From NCBI RefSeq assembly GCF_000172975.1, contig NZ_ABTR02000001.1, positions 2,084,501-2,148,500 on the forward strand: 64,000 nucleotides of DNA, in the 5' to 3' direction. The notes under the pieces were generated by a model. The model worked only from the letters and a program-made list of their open reading frames with translations. It searched no databases and had not been told where the DNA came from. Positions 32,361-41,181 of the stretch are shown here, piece after piece; position 1 is the first letter of the stretch, and every line of letters starts with the position of its first letter. The DNA comes from Dethiosulfovibrio peptidovorans DSM 11002 (GTDB taxonomy: Bacteria > Synergistota > Synergistia > Synergistales > Dethiosulfovibrionaceae). Both the position numbers and the translations under genes were made by a program.

Positions 32361-34253
32361 ATGTATCGTTTTTCCGGTCCCGCCGGGCAGCTTCTCGAGT
32401 CGGAGAAAGCTGTCGTCGGCGATATCTTAAAGGAATGGAAGCTTGACAAGGGAGCTCTCGCGGCCAAGGTGAACGGAGAGGAGCTGGATCTCGACGTAGA
32501 GGTCTCCTGCGATGCCTCGGTGGAGCCCATAACCTCCGATACCGAAGAGGGTCTGGAGATACTGAGACACTCGACCGCCCATCTCTTGGCCCAGGCCGCC
32601 ACCAGACTGTTCCCTGGAGCAGTGGTCGCAATAGGTCCGGTGATAAAGGACGGTTTCTACTACGACATAGAGTTCAAGGAGCCCATCTCAGAGGCGGATC
32701 TGCCCGCACTGGAGAAGGAGATGCGCAGGATAGTCAAGAGGGGAATACCTCTGAAGCGCCAGCGAGTCTCCAGAGAGGAGGCCATCGAGCTCTTCAAGGA
32801 AAGGAAGGATCTCTATAAGGTCGAGATCCTGGAGGGAATAGACGACGATTCGGTCAATCTATACTGGCAGGACGAATACGTCGATCTCTGTCGGGGTCCT
32901 CACGTGCCCAACACCAGGGTGCTCCAGAACTTCAAGCTTCTCTCCGTCGCCGGTGCCTATTGGAGAGGCGACGAAAACAACATCATGCTTACCCGTATAT
33001 ATGGAACCGCCTTCGCCACCAAGGAGGATCTGGAGGCCTACGTCACCAGGATGGAGGAGGCTAAAAAGAGGGATCACCGCAAGATCGGTCGTGAGCTTGG
33101 CTTGTTCTCTCTCCACAAGGAAGGTCCGGGGTTCCCGTTTTTCCATCCCAAGGGTATGGTGGTGATAAACACCCTAATCGACTTCTGGAGCAAGGTGCAC
33201 AGAAAGAACGGTTACGATCAGATAAGGACTCCCATGATTCTTAACAGGGATCTGTGGATACAGTCGGGGCACTGGGATCATTACAGGGAAAACATGTATT
33301 TTACCGAGATAGACGATCAGCCCTACGCCATAAAACCGATGAATTGCCCCGGAGGAATCTTGGTCTATAAGTCGGATCTTCATAGCTATAGAGATCTTCC
33401 CCTCAGGCTCGGCGAGCTCGGGATCGTCCATAGACACGAGAAGTCCGGAGTGTTGCACGGTCTGATGAGGGTCCGTTGTTTCACCCAGGACGACGCACAT
33501 CACTATTGCACCCCCGATCAGATCAAGGACGAGGTCTCCCTGATCATGGACATGGTGGACTACATATACTCCGAGGTGTTCGGCTTCAAGTTCCACGTGG
33601 AACTGTCAACCAGGCCGGATAACTCTATGGGCAGCGACGAGATGTGGGAGTTGGCCGAGAAGTCCCTGAGAGAGGTGCTGGAGGAGAGGGGAACTACCTA
33701 CGTCCTCAACCCCGGAGACGGAGCTTTCTACGGTCCCAAGATAGACTTTCACCTGGAGGACTGCATAGGTAGGACCTGGCAGTGCGGGACTATCCAGCTC
33801 GACTTCCAGATGCCGGAGAAGTTCGACGTCACCTATATAGGCTCGGACGGGAAGGAACATCGTCCTGCCATGCTCCATAGGACCATATTGGGAAGCATCG
33901 AGCGTTTCCTTGGCATACTGATAGAGCACTACGCAGGGGCCTTCCCCTTCTGGATCGCTCCCGTTCAGGTGAAGGTCCTCGCCGTAGGGGACGATCACGT
34001 CGATTACGCCAAGGATTTGAAGGCTTTGCTCCAGGATCGGGAGTATAGGGTTGAACTGGACTGTCGGGACGAAAAGCTCGGTAGGAAGATCAGAGACGCT
34101 CAGATGGAGAAGGTCCCTTTCATGCTGGTCGTCGGAGACAAAGAGCTGGAGACCGGTACCGTCTCAGTGAGAGACCGGTCCGAAGGGGATAAGGGATCCA
34201 TGAGTAAGGAGGATCTACTGGAGCTGCTTAAAGGGCAGTTCTCCCCCTTATAG
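32361..34253 (+). CDS. thrS: threonyl-tRNA synthetase
   Basis: The 630-residue class II synthetase begins with a TGS-like domain (about 1-60), followed by the editing domain with HSTAHLLAQAATRLFP and YVDLCRGPHVPNT, the catalytic core (MNCPGGILVYKSDLHSYRDLPLRL, RVRCFTQDDAHHYC, RPAMLHRTILGSIER, which supply the zinc-binding Cys and His residues) and a C-terminal anticodon domain (VKVLAVGDDHVDYA). ATG 32361 follows AGGTAGGAA. It probably shares the transcript with pnp-dut, as I see no promoter in the gap. The leader holds the tRNA-mimic hairpin described separately; no T-box. Confidence 0.96.
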   Translation: MYRFSGPAGQLLESEKAVVGDILKEWKLDKGALAAKVNGEELDLDVEVSCDASVEPITSDTEEGLEILRHSTAHLLAQAATRLFPGAVVAIGPVIKDGFYYDIEFKEPISEADLPALEKEMRRIVKRGIPLKRQRVSREEAIELFKERKDLYKVEILEGIDDDSVNLYWQDEYVDLCRGPHVPNTRVLQNFKLLSVAGAYWRGDENNIMLTRIYGTAFATKEDLEAYVTRMEEAKKRDHRKIGRELGLFSLHKEGPGFPFFHPKGMVVINTLIDFWSKVHRKNGYDQIRTPMILNRDLWIQSGHWDHYRENMYFTEIDDQPYAIKPMNCPGGILVYKSDLHSYRDLPLRLGELGIVHRHEKSGVLHGLMRVRCFTQDDAHHYCTPDQIKDEVSLIMDMVDYIYSEVFGFKFHVELSTRPDNSMGSDEMWELAEKSLREVLEERGTTYVLNPGDGAFYGPKIDFHLEDCIGRTWQCGTIQLDFQMPEKFDVTYIGSDGKEHRPAMLHRTILGSIERFLGILIEHYAGAFPFWIAPVQVKVLAVGDDHVDYAKDLKALLQDREYRVELDCRDEKLGRKIRDAQMEKVPFMLVVGDKELETGTVSVRDRSEGDKGSMSKEDLLELLKGQFSPL

Positions 34254-34261
34254 AGAAAAAC

Positions 34262-34290
34262 TTGCCTAAAACGGGATGTCGTGGTAACAT
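34262..34290 (+). promoter_or_regulatory. promoter of the infC-rpmI-rplT operon
   Basis: TTGCCT (34262-34267) and TAACAT (34285-34290) are 17 bases apart, each a four-of-six match, just after thrS. The predicted leader is about 165 bases long. Confidence 0.55.
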
Positions 34291-34315
34291 CTTACGAGTT
34301 ACGATGTAGAAAAGA

Positions 34316-34434
34316 AGGGGATCCCCTCACCTGGCGACGCCTTTAGCAGTTGTCTGGTTCCAGTCGAATCATCGCGCCTCAGGGCGTAGTGTATTTCGTA
34401 CTTTCGAGGGGGCCGTAGTCGGTCCCCTCTTTTT
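34316..34434 (+). promoter_or_regulatory. attenuator-like leader of infC-rpmI-rplT
   Basis: The leader ends in an intrinsic terminator at 34406-34434 (arms GAGGGGGCC and GGTCCCCTC, then five T) only 29 bases before infC. An early palindrome AGGGGATCCCCT (34316-34327) contains CCCCTC at 34323-34328, which could instead pair with GAGGGG at 34406-34411 and prevent the terminator. Several small hairpins lie between. In Bacillus the same operon is controlled by L20 binding to a leader; this looks like an analogous switch. Confidence 0.6.
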
Positions 34435-34463
34435 ACGCCAATCATTCACGGAGGTGAACCGTT

Positions 34464-35036
34464 ATAGCTAAGAAACTTTCTGACGAGCCGAGAGTTAACG
34501 AGGAGATAACCGCACGAGAGGTCCTGGTTATAGACGATCAAGGTGGAAAATTGGGAGTCCTTCCCATAAACGAAGCCCTGGATCTGTCGGCAGGAAAGGA
34601 ACTGGACCTGGTGGAGGTGGCTCCGGGAGCCAAGCCGCCGGTCTGCCGCATCCTGGATTATGGTAAGTTCAGGTATCAGCAGCAGAAGCGGGAGAAGGAC
34701 GCTCGTAAGAAACAGAAGACCCAGACTCTCAAGGAAATGAAGATGCGTCCGAAGATCGACGAACACGATTACAACTTCAAAACCAAGGCCATTAGGAGTT
34801 TCCTGGAGAACGGTCACAGGGTGAAGGTCTCCATATTCTTCAGGGGTAGGGAGATGGCGTTTCTGGATCGCGGCAAGGAAGTGCTGGACAGAGTAGCCAA
34901 GGACTGCGAGGACCTCGGCAAGATGGAGGGCTTCCCCCGCATGGAAGGACGTTACATGCGGATGATGATAACTCCGGTCCAGCAGAAAGAGGTCAAAAAA
35001 TCCCCTAAGAGCGAAAGCGATCAGGGGGAAGAGTAA
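34464..35036 (+). CDS. infC: translation initiation factor IF-3, with AUA start codon
   Basis: The 190-residue factor keeps the ribosomal subunits apart and checks the start codon. The family core is complete: PRVNEEITAREVLVIDDQGG, DLVEVAPGAKPPVCRILDYGKF, a Lys-rich linker and the C-domain KMRPKIDEHDYNFKTKAIRSFL. In this frame a stop codon (TGA 34455) closes the 5' side, and between it and the conserved N-terminal residues the only plausible start is ATA at 34464, seven bases after GGAGGTGA. A TTG at 34551 would delete 29 conserved residues. IF-3 genes commonly use rare start codons, which lets the factor limit its own synthesis. The tail is acidic and probably disordered. Confidence 0.93.
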   Translation: MAKKLSDEPRVNEEITAREVLVIDDQGGKLGVLPINEALDLSAGKELDLVEVAPGAKPPVCRILDYGKFRYQQQKREKDARKKQKTQTLKEMKMRPKIDEHDYNFKTKAIRSFLENGHRVKVSIFFRGREMAFLDRGKEVLDRVAKDCEDLGKMEGFPRMEGRYMRMMITPVQQKEVKKSPKSESDQGEE

Positions 35037-35076
35037 GGTTCTATAAAACGGTATTCTAATATAAGGAGGAGCTCCT

Positions 35077-35274
35077 ATGCCTAAGATGAAAACCCACTCC
35101 GGCGCTAAAAAGCGTTTTTCTTTCACCGGAACGGGAAAGGTATCCTATAAGAAATCCGGTCGCGCTCACATTCTCAGGACGAAGAACGCAAGACGCCTTC
35201 GTCGCCTTCGTCAGGACGGTATCCTTAACGATACTTTGACCGAGACGATGAAGAAAATGATGCCCTACGCCTAA
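35077..35274 (+). CDS. rpmI: 50S ribosomal protein L35
   Basis: A 65-residue basic protein beginning MPKMKTHSGAKKRFSFTGTGKV, with HILRTKNARRLRRLRQ in the middle, as in all L35 proteins. The ATG follows AAGGAGGAG. It lies between infC and rplT in the universal order. Confidence 0.97.
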   Translation: MPKMKTHSGAKKRFSFTGTGKVSYKKSGRAHILRTKNARRLRRLRQDGILNDTLTETMKKMMPYA

Positions 35275-35304
35275 CGGCGATTCCGTAACGAGAGGTGAAG
35301 AACG

Positions 35305-35664
35305 ATGCGTGTTGCTGCTGCCAGCTCTAGCGATAGAAAACGCAAAAAGCTGTTTTCCATAACTAAAGGTTATTTCGGAAGAAAGAAGAACGTCTATCGT
35401 CGTGCCAGGGAGGCTTTCCTTCACTCACTGACCAGGATGTATGCCGACAGAAAGCTTCGCAAGAGGGACTTCCGTCGTCTTTGGATAACCAGGATCAATG
35501 CTGCGGCCAGGATCAACGGTATGAACTACAGCAATCTGATCAACGGCTTGAAGAAGGCCGGCGTGGAGGTCAACCGCAAGATGCTTGCGGACCTTGCCGT
35601 AAACGACATGCCCGCCTTCGAGGCCCTAGCCGTCAAGGCCAAAGAGGCCTTGAACCAGGCGTAG
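35305..35664 (+). CDS. rplT: 50S ribosomal protein L20
   Basis: A 119-residue protein with a long basic N-terminal helix ([30 protein letters not shown]) and the globular end [25 protein letters not shown]20 is needed for early assembly of the large subunit and in several bacteria represses its own operon through the mRNA leader. The ATG follows GAGAGGTG. Its stop codon overlaps the GTG of ktrB by one base. Confidence 0.97.
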   Translation: MRVAAASSSDRKRKKLFSITKGYFGRKKNVYRRAREAFLHSLTRMYADRKLRKRDFRRLWITRINAAARINGMNYSNLINGLKKAGVEVNRKMLADLAVNDMPAFEALAVKAKEALNQA

Positions 35665-36983
35665 TGAGGACATACAGCTCTATACGAGTTGAACGAGCCA
35701 TCGTCGGAGGGTTCCTATCATTGATTTTGATAGGAGCCCTTCTGCTATGGGGTTTCAACTATCTGGGAGATATGCCTATCTCTCCGTTGGACGCCCTTTT
35801 CACCTCCACTTCCGCTGTCTGCGTGACCGGTCTGGCCGTGGTAGATACCGGCAGGGACCTGGTCTTTTCGTCTCAGGCGACACTCCTTCTTCTGATTCAG
35901 CTGGGAGGTCTGGGAGTTATGACCGCGGCGACCTTCACCCTTTTTCTACTGCGTCGTCCCATAGGGATAAGACAGAGGCTTCTCTTTGCCGGAGGCATGG
36001 GGCTTGAGGGTCCCTCCGGTGCGGTGAGACTCGTAGCCCGTATAGTGAAGATGACCCTTGTGATCGAGTGCTTAGCGGCTATTCCGCTTTTTTTCGTTTT
36101 CAGCGAGACCATGTCCTCCATGGATTCCCTGTGGTGTTCGATCTTTCACAGCATCAGCGCCTTCTGCAACGCCGGTTTTTCCCTCTTCAGCGATAGCCTG
36201 GAGGGTTACGCTACGGGATGGCTTGTCCCGGCGGTGGTGATGTTTCTCATAATTCTAGGCGGTGTCGGCTTCATCGTTTTGTGGGAGCTAGGTGAGTGGT
36301 TCAGAGGTAGAAAAAGGCTTTCCATCCATACCAGGCTAGTGCTGGTGGTAACCGTATCGTTGGTTTTTTTCGGAGCGGCCGTTCTCGCCTTGACCGAATG
36401 GGATGGCCTGCTGAGAGGGCTTTCGGTTCCCATGAAGATATGGAACGTCCTTTTCGCCTCCGTTACCTCTCGTACCGCCGGATTCAACACCTTGCCGACC
36501 GTCGAGCTGTCCTCTCTAGGGGCTTTTCTGATCATGATCCTGATGATGATAGGAGCTTCGCCTGGCTCTACGGGAGGGGGAATGAAGACAACTACCTTCG
36601 GGCTTCTGGTCTCCTCCGCTTTTTTCAACACGAGAGGCGACTCCAATCTGGTGCTTTGGCACAGAAGTGTTCCTCAAAAGCTCGTGCTGAGGGCGATGAT
36701 GCTCGCTTTCCTCTACGTGGCCACGGTTTTATTTGGTATACTCCTTCTGAACTTGGTGGAGGATATGTCGTTCAGGAGCTTGGCCTTCGAGGTCGTCTCG
36801 GCCATCGGCACGGTGGGGCTTTCCATGGGGGTTACTGCGGGGCTCTCCCCTGCTGGAAAATGGATTCTCATACTCCTGATGTTCTGGGGTAGGGTGGGGA
36901 TCCTAACCTTCCTGTTCAGCCTCGCGGACAGCGACGAGTCCAGCAAGGTCAGCTACGCCGAGACCTCTATACCTATAGGATAG
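35664..36983 (+). CDS. ktrB: TrkH/KtrB-family potassium uptake channel subunit
   Basis: The 439-residue membrane protein has the four-fold repeat of membrane-pore-membrane units, with filter loops TSTSAVCVTGLAV, HSISAFCNAGFSLF, ASVTSRTAGFNTL and EVVSAIGTVGLSMG; each holds the Gly of the potassium filter. It imports potassium, or potassium with sodium, under control of the RCK protein encoded next. I place the start at GTG 35664, in a TAGTG overlap with the rplT stop, because the first membrane segment begins 14 residues on; the open frame from 35481 would overlap rplT. Being in the ribosomal operon is unusual and suggests growth-linked expression. Confidence 0.92.
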   Translation: MRTYSSIRVERAIVGGFLSLILIGALLLWGFNYLGDMPISPLDALFTSTSAVCVTGLAVVDTGRDLVFSSQATLLLLIQLGGLGVMTAATFTLFLLRRPIGIRQRLLFAGGMGLEGPSGAVRLVARIVKMTLVIECLAAIPLFFVFSETMSSMDSLWCSIFHSISAFCNAGFSLFSDSLEGYATGWLVPAVVMFLIILGGVGFIVLWELGEWFRGRKRLSIHTRLVLVVTVSLVFFGAAVLALTEWDGLLRGLSVPMKIWNVLFASVTSRTAGFNTLPTVELSSLGAFLIMILMMIGASPGSTGGGMKTTTFGLLVSSAFFNTRGDSNLVLWHRSVPQKLVLRAMMLAFLYVATVLFGILLLNLVEDMSFRSLAFEVVSAIGTVGLSMGVTAGLSPAGKWILILLMFWGRVGILTFLFSLADSDESSKVSYAETSIPIG

Positions 36984-36995
36984 GAGCTGTTCTTC

Positions 36996-37685
36996 ATGGC
37001 CCGGGAGACCAAGATGTATTTCGTCGTAGGACTGGGGCGTTTCGGCCTCTCTCTTTGCGAGAGGTTGGTAGCTCTGGAACAGAGGGTAGTTGCGGTCGAC
37101 ATGGATCCCGACAAAGTGGCGGAGGTCGCCGATACGGTGGACTACGCTGCCGAGCTAGATGCCTCAGACGAGGAGGCTCTTATAAAGGTCGGGGCCAAGG
37201 AAGCCGATGTGGCCGTTGTCGCCATAGGGGAGAACGTGGAGGCCAGCATCCTCACCACAGCGATCCTCAAGGGTTTGGGAATAGATAGGCTCGTATCCAG
37301 AGCCCAGACCGCCCTTCACGCCAGAGTCCTGGCCAGGGTCGGGGCGGACAGGGTCATCTTTCCCGAAAAGGACATGGGAGTCCGTCTGGCGGAGCAGTTC
37401 GTCAACCCCTGGCTGTCGAACTTCTCTCAGATACCGGGCAACGGCTATATAGTGGGAGAGCTTAGGCCCCTTCCTGACATGGTGGGAAAGAGCCTTATAG
37501 AGCTAAACTTTAGAAGTTCCTACGGCGCATCCATATTGTTGTTGGAGCGGGATGACGCCAAGATGATGCCTGGTCCGGATTCGGTTATAAGAGAGGGAGA
37601 TAAACTGATGCTGGTCGGCGACAGGGAACGCCTGGCCGATTGGGTGGATAAACTGGAAAAAATAAATTCGGAAAGGGAGGTCTAG
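36996..37685 (+). CDS. ktrA: KtrA/TrkA-family potassium channel regulatory protein
   Basis: The 229-residue protein has an RCK-N Rossmann domain (VVGLGRFGLSLCERL with GxGxxG, the acid at the end of the second strand in VVAVDMDPDKV) and an RCK-C domain (about 145-222). It forms a ring on KtrB and gates it in response to ATP, ADP or NAD(H). In Firmicutes the RCK-C domain also binds c-di-AMP, which shuts uptake; a c-di-AMP cyclase is encoded at the right end of this window. It starts 12 bases after ktrB and ends 3 bases before pheS. Confidence 0.92.
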   Translation: MARETKMYFVVGLGRFGLSLCERLVALEQRVVAVDMDPDKVAEVADTVDYAAELDASDEEALIKVGAKEADVAVVAIGENVEASILTTAILKGLGIDRLVSRAQTALHARVLARVGADRVIFPEKDMGVRLAEQFVNPWLSNFSQIPGNGYIVGELRPLPDMVGKSLIELNFRSSYGASILLLERDDAKMMPGPDSVIREGDKLMLVGDRERLADWVDKLEKINSEREV

Positions 37686-37688
37686 ACG

Positions 37689-38726
37689 ATGGATTTGAAA
37701 CTGGATATAGAAGGGGTGAGAAGTTCCTTCCTTTCTGAGCTAGAGGATGCGAAGTCTCTGGACGATCTAAAAGACCTCCGGGTTCGCTATCTGGGCAAGA
37801 AGGGCAAGGTGACTGCTCTTTTGAAGTCTCTGAGGACGATGTCGCCGGAGGAACGTCCGGAGGCGGGTAAGGTCATAAACGAGCTAAAACAGGTCCTCGA
37901 CTCGGATCTGACAGAGAGGTCCAAAAGGGCGGAAGACGAGGCTTTGAGGCAAAAGGAGCTCGATGAGTTCGTGGACGTTACCCAGCCCGCCAGAGGTCGC
38001 CTTTCCGGGGGAGTCCATCCGGTTATGCAGGTGATGTACGATGTCTCCGAGATACTCACCGGGCTTGGCTTTTCCGTGGCCCTTGGGCCGGAGGTGGAGG
38101 ACGACTTTCATAATTTCGAGGCCCTCAATATCCCCCCTCATCATCCCGCCAGGGATATGCAGGACACCTTTTATTTCGACGATGGCAGACTTCTCAGGAC
38201 CCATACCTCTCCGGTGCAGGTGAGGTCCATGTTGGCCTACGGGGCGCCTTTGAGGGTAGCCTGTCCCGGGAAGGTCTACAGGAGGGACAGCGATCCCACC
38301 CATTCACCTATGTTCCATCAGATAGAGGGGCTTCTGGTGGAGGAGGACGTCTCCATAGGAGATCTCAAGGGCTGTCTGGAGGCCATGGTTTCGGCGATCT
38401 TCTCCAGGCCTCTCAAGGCTCGATACAGAGCGAGCTATTTCCCATTCACCGAGCCGTCCATGGAGGTCGACATAGAGTGTATCGCCTGTTCCGGCAAGGA
38501 TCCCTACTGCCGGATATGCAAGGGGACCGGCTGGCTGGAGATAGGCGGTATGGGAATGGTCCATCCCGAGGTACTTCGGGCCGGAGGAGTCGATCCCGAG
38601 AGGTTCAACGGTTTCGCCTGGGGTATGGGGCTGGATCGAATAGCTATGTTGAAATACGATCTCAGGGACCTTCGCCCTCTCTTCGAGGGAGATCTGTCCT
38701 ATCTGCTCTCCGGGAGGGATGAATGA
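37689..38726 (+). CDS. pheS: phenylalanyl-tRNA synthetase alpha subunit
   Basis: The 345-residue catalytic subunit has an N-terminal coiled coil (about 1-90) that binds the tRNA, then class II motifs: HHPARDMQDTFYF, LRTHTSPVQVRSM, motif 2 RRDSDPTHSPMFHQIEG, the Phe-pocket FPFTEPSMEVDIEC and motif 3 FAWGMGLDRIAML. A CxxC-x6-CxxC cluster (CIAC, CRIC) precedes WLEIGGMGMVHP, as in Bacillus-type PheS. ATG 37689 comes three bases after ktrA, so potassium uptake and pheST may share a transcript. No T-box or phenylalanine leader peptide is present. Confidence 0.96.
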   Translation: MDLKLDIEGVRSSFLSELEDAKSLDDLKDLRVRYLGKKGKVTALLKSLRTMSPEERPEAGKVINELKQVLDSDLTERSKRAEDEALRQKELDEFVDVTQPARGRLSGGVHPVMQVMYDVSEILTGLGFSVALGPEVEDDFHNFEALNIPPHHPARDMQDTFYFDDGRLLRTHTSPVQVRSMLAYGAPLRVACPGKVYRRDSDPTHSPMFHQIEGLLVEEDVSIGDLKGCLEAMVSAIFSRPLKARYRASYFPFTEPSMEVDIECIACSGKDPYCRICKGTGWLEIGGMGMVHPEVLRAGGVDPERFNGFAWGMGLDRIAMLKYDLRDLRPLFEGDLSYLLSGRDE

Positions 38727-41125
38727 TGTTGGTTTCCTGGAATTGGCTCAACGAGCTGGTGAATTTGCCTGTCTCGATGGAGACTGTGGCCGAGAGGCTT
38801 ACCGTTACCGGAAACGAAATAGAGGCTATACATCGCCCGTGCGAGAGGTTGGCCGGGATAGTGGTGGCCCAAGTCTCCTCGATCGTTCCACATCCTCGCA
38901 GCGGGAACCTCCTGCTGGTGGATCTCGATAGAGGGAATGGTTCGATCTCCTGCGTTACCGCCGCTAAAAATCTGTCCGTAGGCGACAAGGTTCCCTATGC
39001 TCCCAGTGGCGCCACCATAGCCGACGGAACCGTGTTGAGCGACAGGGAGTTCGACGGTGTGGTCAGCTCGGGAATGATGCTTTCCGCCGAGGAGCTGGGA
39101 CTTCCCGACGTGGCGGACGAGTTCGGTATACTGAGACTGCCGGAACATCTGGGCGCAGGAGACGACGCAGTCAAGGCTCTGAGGTTGGACGATTTTATCT
39201 TAGAACTTTCCATAACCCCCAACAGAGGGGATATGTTGAGCATGAGAGGGATCGCCAGAGAGGTGATAGCCCTCTTCCCCGAGGCCTCCATGAGAAAAGG
39301 GGACGAGCCCGTCTCCCTGGGAGATCCCGACTGGGACTTCGATTTCAAAGGCATAACTCTGGAGGACGACGGATGTCCGGTCTATCTCATGGGTATGGCG
39401 GATAGGCTGAAGATAGCTCCGTCACCCATTGAGGCCAGGATTCGGCTGGCTCTTTGCGGAATGAGGCCGGTCAACAACGTGGTAGACGTTACCAACCTGA
39501 CCATGCTCGCCTTGGGGCAGCCCCTTCATGCCTTCGATGCCGACAGGTTGCCCGATCGGTCCATCTCGGTCCGTTCGGCCCTCCAGGGAGAGCGGTTCGT
39601 GACGCTGGACCACAAGGAAAGGGTCCTCGACTCGTCGGATCTCGTCATATGCAGTGGAGATAGCTCGGTGGCCCTGGCAGGGGTCATGGGAGGGTTGAAC
39701 TCGGAGATAGAGGACGGCACGACGCGGTTGCTCCTGGAAGGCGCCATATTCGATCCTGCCAGGATAGGCTCGACCTCCCGTCGTCTGGGACTTCCCAGTG
39801 AGGCCTCCTATCGCTACGCCAGAGGGGTGGATCCGGAGCTTCCGGAGAGAGCCATAGACTACGCTTTCTCCTTGCTGAAAGACTGGGGATGTGCGGAGGT
39901 CGCCTCCGGTGTGGCCAGAGCCTTCAGAGGCGATACGAACCGTCCGGTGGTGTCCCTGACGAAAAGAAAACTGGCCCGAATCACCCAATGGGACGATATG
40001 GAAGAGGCGTCCTCCATCCTATCGAGGCTGGGGCTTGTCGAGGTCGAGGTCAGTGAGAACGGCTGCGTGCGAAGTTTCAAAGTCCCTTCCTATCGTCCGG
40101 ATATATCCATAGAGGAGGATCTCGTGGAGGAGGTCGCCAGGATAAGGGGATACGACGTGATACCTTCCCGAATTCCCGGATGCTCCTACGGTACGGGAAA
40201 ACTGGGAGCCGTGACCGCGACGTCGAGAGAGCTGAGGTCGCTCGCCATCGCCAGAGGGTACGTAGAGGTCGTCTCTTATAGCTTCCATTCGCCTAAATAC
40301 GGAGAGACACTGCGCCTCGAGGACGATCCCAGAGGTCGTTTCCTCTCCCTCAGCAATCCGATAAGCGGAGAGCTGTCCGTAATGAGATCGACCATGTTGC
40401 CCGGACTTCTGGAGTCCCTGAGGCGGACCTTGAGGTCGGGCTGGCGAGGTCCCGTCAGGCTTTTCGAATCCGGCAGGGTCTTCAGGCTGGACGAAAGGGA
40501 CGAATTGATCGAGTTCGACAGGATCTCCGGTCTGGTCTATCCCGGTAAGGATACACGCAGCCCTTACGGTGAATCCGTCGTAGACGATCTGCTGTCGGTG
40601 AAGGCGGACGTCCAGTCCTTCGGGTTGTCCAGAAAGGTCCGTTTTTCCTTCGTTCAGGGAGAGGAGCCTTTCGGACATCTTGGGCAAACGGCCCATATCG
40701 TGTATGATGGTGCGGTGATAGGCTTTATGGTCAGGCTGAAGCCGGCCGTAGAGAGCGAGTTGGACCTGGACGGCCCGGTTTTCTGTTTCGAGTTCGACTT
40801 GGCTCCTTTGCTTGAGGATCCGGTTTTGAGGTTCGGACAGGGCTCCTCTTATCCTCCGGTTTTCAGGGATATTTCCTTGCTGGCAGATTCCTCCGTATCG
40901 GTCGAATCCGTGATTGGTGACGTAGAAAACCTCGCCGACGACCTTCTAGATAAGGTCAGGCTGTTCGATATATACGAAGGGAAGGGAATTCCCGAGGGCA
41001 AGAGGAGTCTGGCGTTTTCCATGGCCTACAGGAGCTCGGACAGAACCCTTAAGGACAAAGAGGTCGATTCCGTACACGAAGAACTGAGGTCCAGGCTGGA
41101 AGAAAAAGGCTATTCTCTCCGCTGA
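38723..41125 (+). CDS. pheT: phenylalanyl-tRNA synthetase beta subunit
   Basis: The 800-residue subunit overlaps pheS by 4 bases (ATGA). Its domains run in the standard order: an EMAP-II-like tRNA-binding fold (IVVAQVSSIVPHPRSGNLLLV), the B3/B4 editing domain (PNRGDMLSMRGIAREV; NNVVDVTNLTMLALGQPLHAFD), B5 (RITQWDDMEEASSILSRLG), the inactive core, and the C-terminal FDX-ACB anticodon-binding domain (SSYPPVFRDISLLAD, near residues 705-800). It completes the alpha2-beta2 enzyme and clears mischarged tyrosine. Confidence 0.96.
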   Translation: MMLVSWNWLNELVNLPVSMETVAERLTVTGNEIEAIHRPCERLAGIVVAQVSSIVPHPRSGNLLLVDLDRGNGSISCVTAAKNLSVGDKVPYAPSGATIADGTVLSDREFDGVVSSGMMLSAEELGLPDVADEFGILRLPEHLGAGDDAVKALRLDDFILELSITPNRGDMLSMRGIAREVIALFPEASMRKGDEPVSLGDPDWDFDFKGITLEDDGCPVYLMGMADRLKIAPSPIEARIRLALCGMRPVNNVVDVTNLTMLALGQPLHAFDADRLPDRSISVRSALQGERFVTLDHKERVLDSSDLVICSGDSSVALAGVMGGLNSEIEDGTTRLLLEGAIFDPARIGSTSRRLGLPSEASYRYARGVDPELPERAIDYAFSLLKDWGCAEVASGVARAFRGDTNRPVVSLTKRKLARITQWDDMEEASSILSRLGLVEVEVSENGCVRSFKVPSYRPDISIEEDLVEEVARIRGYDVIPSRIPGCSYGTGKLGAVTATSRELRSLAIARGYVEVVSYSFHSPKYGETLRLEDDPRGRFLSLSNPISGELSVMRSTMLPGLLESLRRTLRSGWRGPVRLFESGRVFRLDERDELIEFDRISGLVYPGKDTRSPYGESVVDDLLSVKADVQSFGLSRKVRFSFVQGEEPFGHLGQTAHIVYDGAVIGFMVRLKPAVESELDLDGPVFCFEFDLAPLLEDPVLRFGQGSSYPPVFRDISLLADSSVSVESVIGDVENLADDLLDKVRLFDIYEGKGIPEGKRSLAFSMAYRSSDRTLKDKEVDSVHEELRSRLEEKGYSLR

Positions 41126-41181
41126 GCTGCGGAGCCATAAACGGGTATTCCCGAAATTTAAATAATACTGGAGGGGTCATT

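Noticed and set aside
38478-38525. Cys cluster CxxC-x6-CxxC in PheS as a novel zinc insertion.
   Set aside because: Bacillus-type PheS has a comparable Cys cluster before the WxEIxGxGMVHP motif, so this is a known variant.
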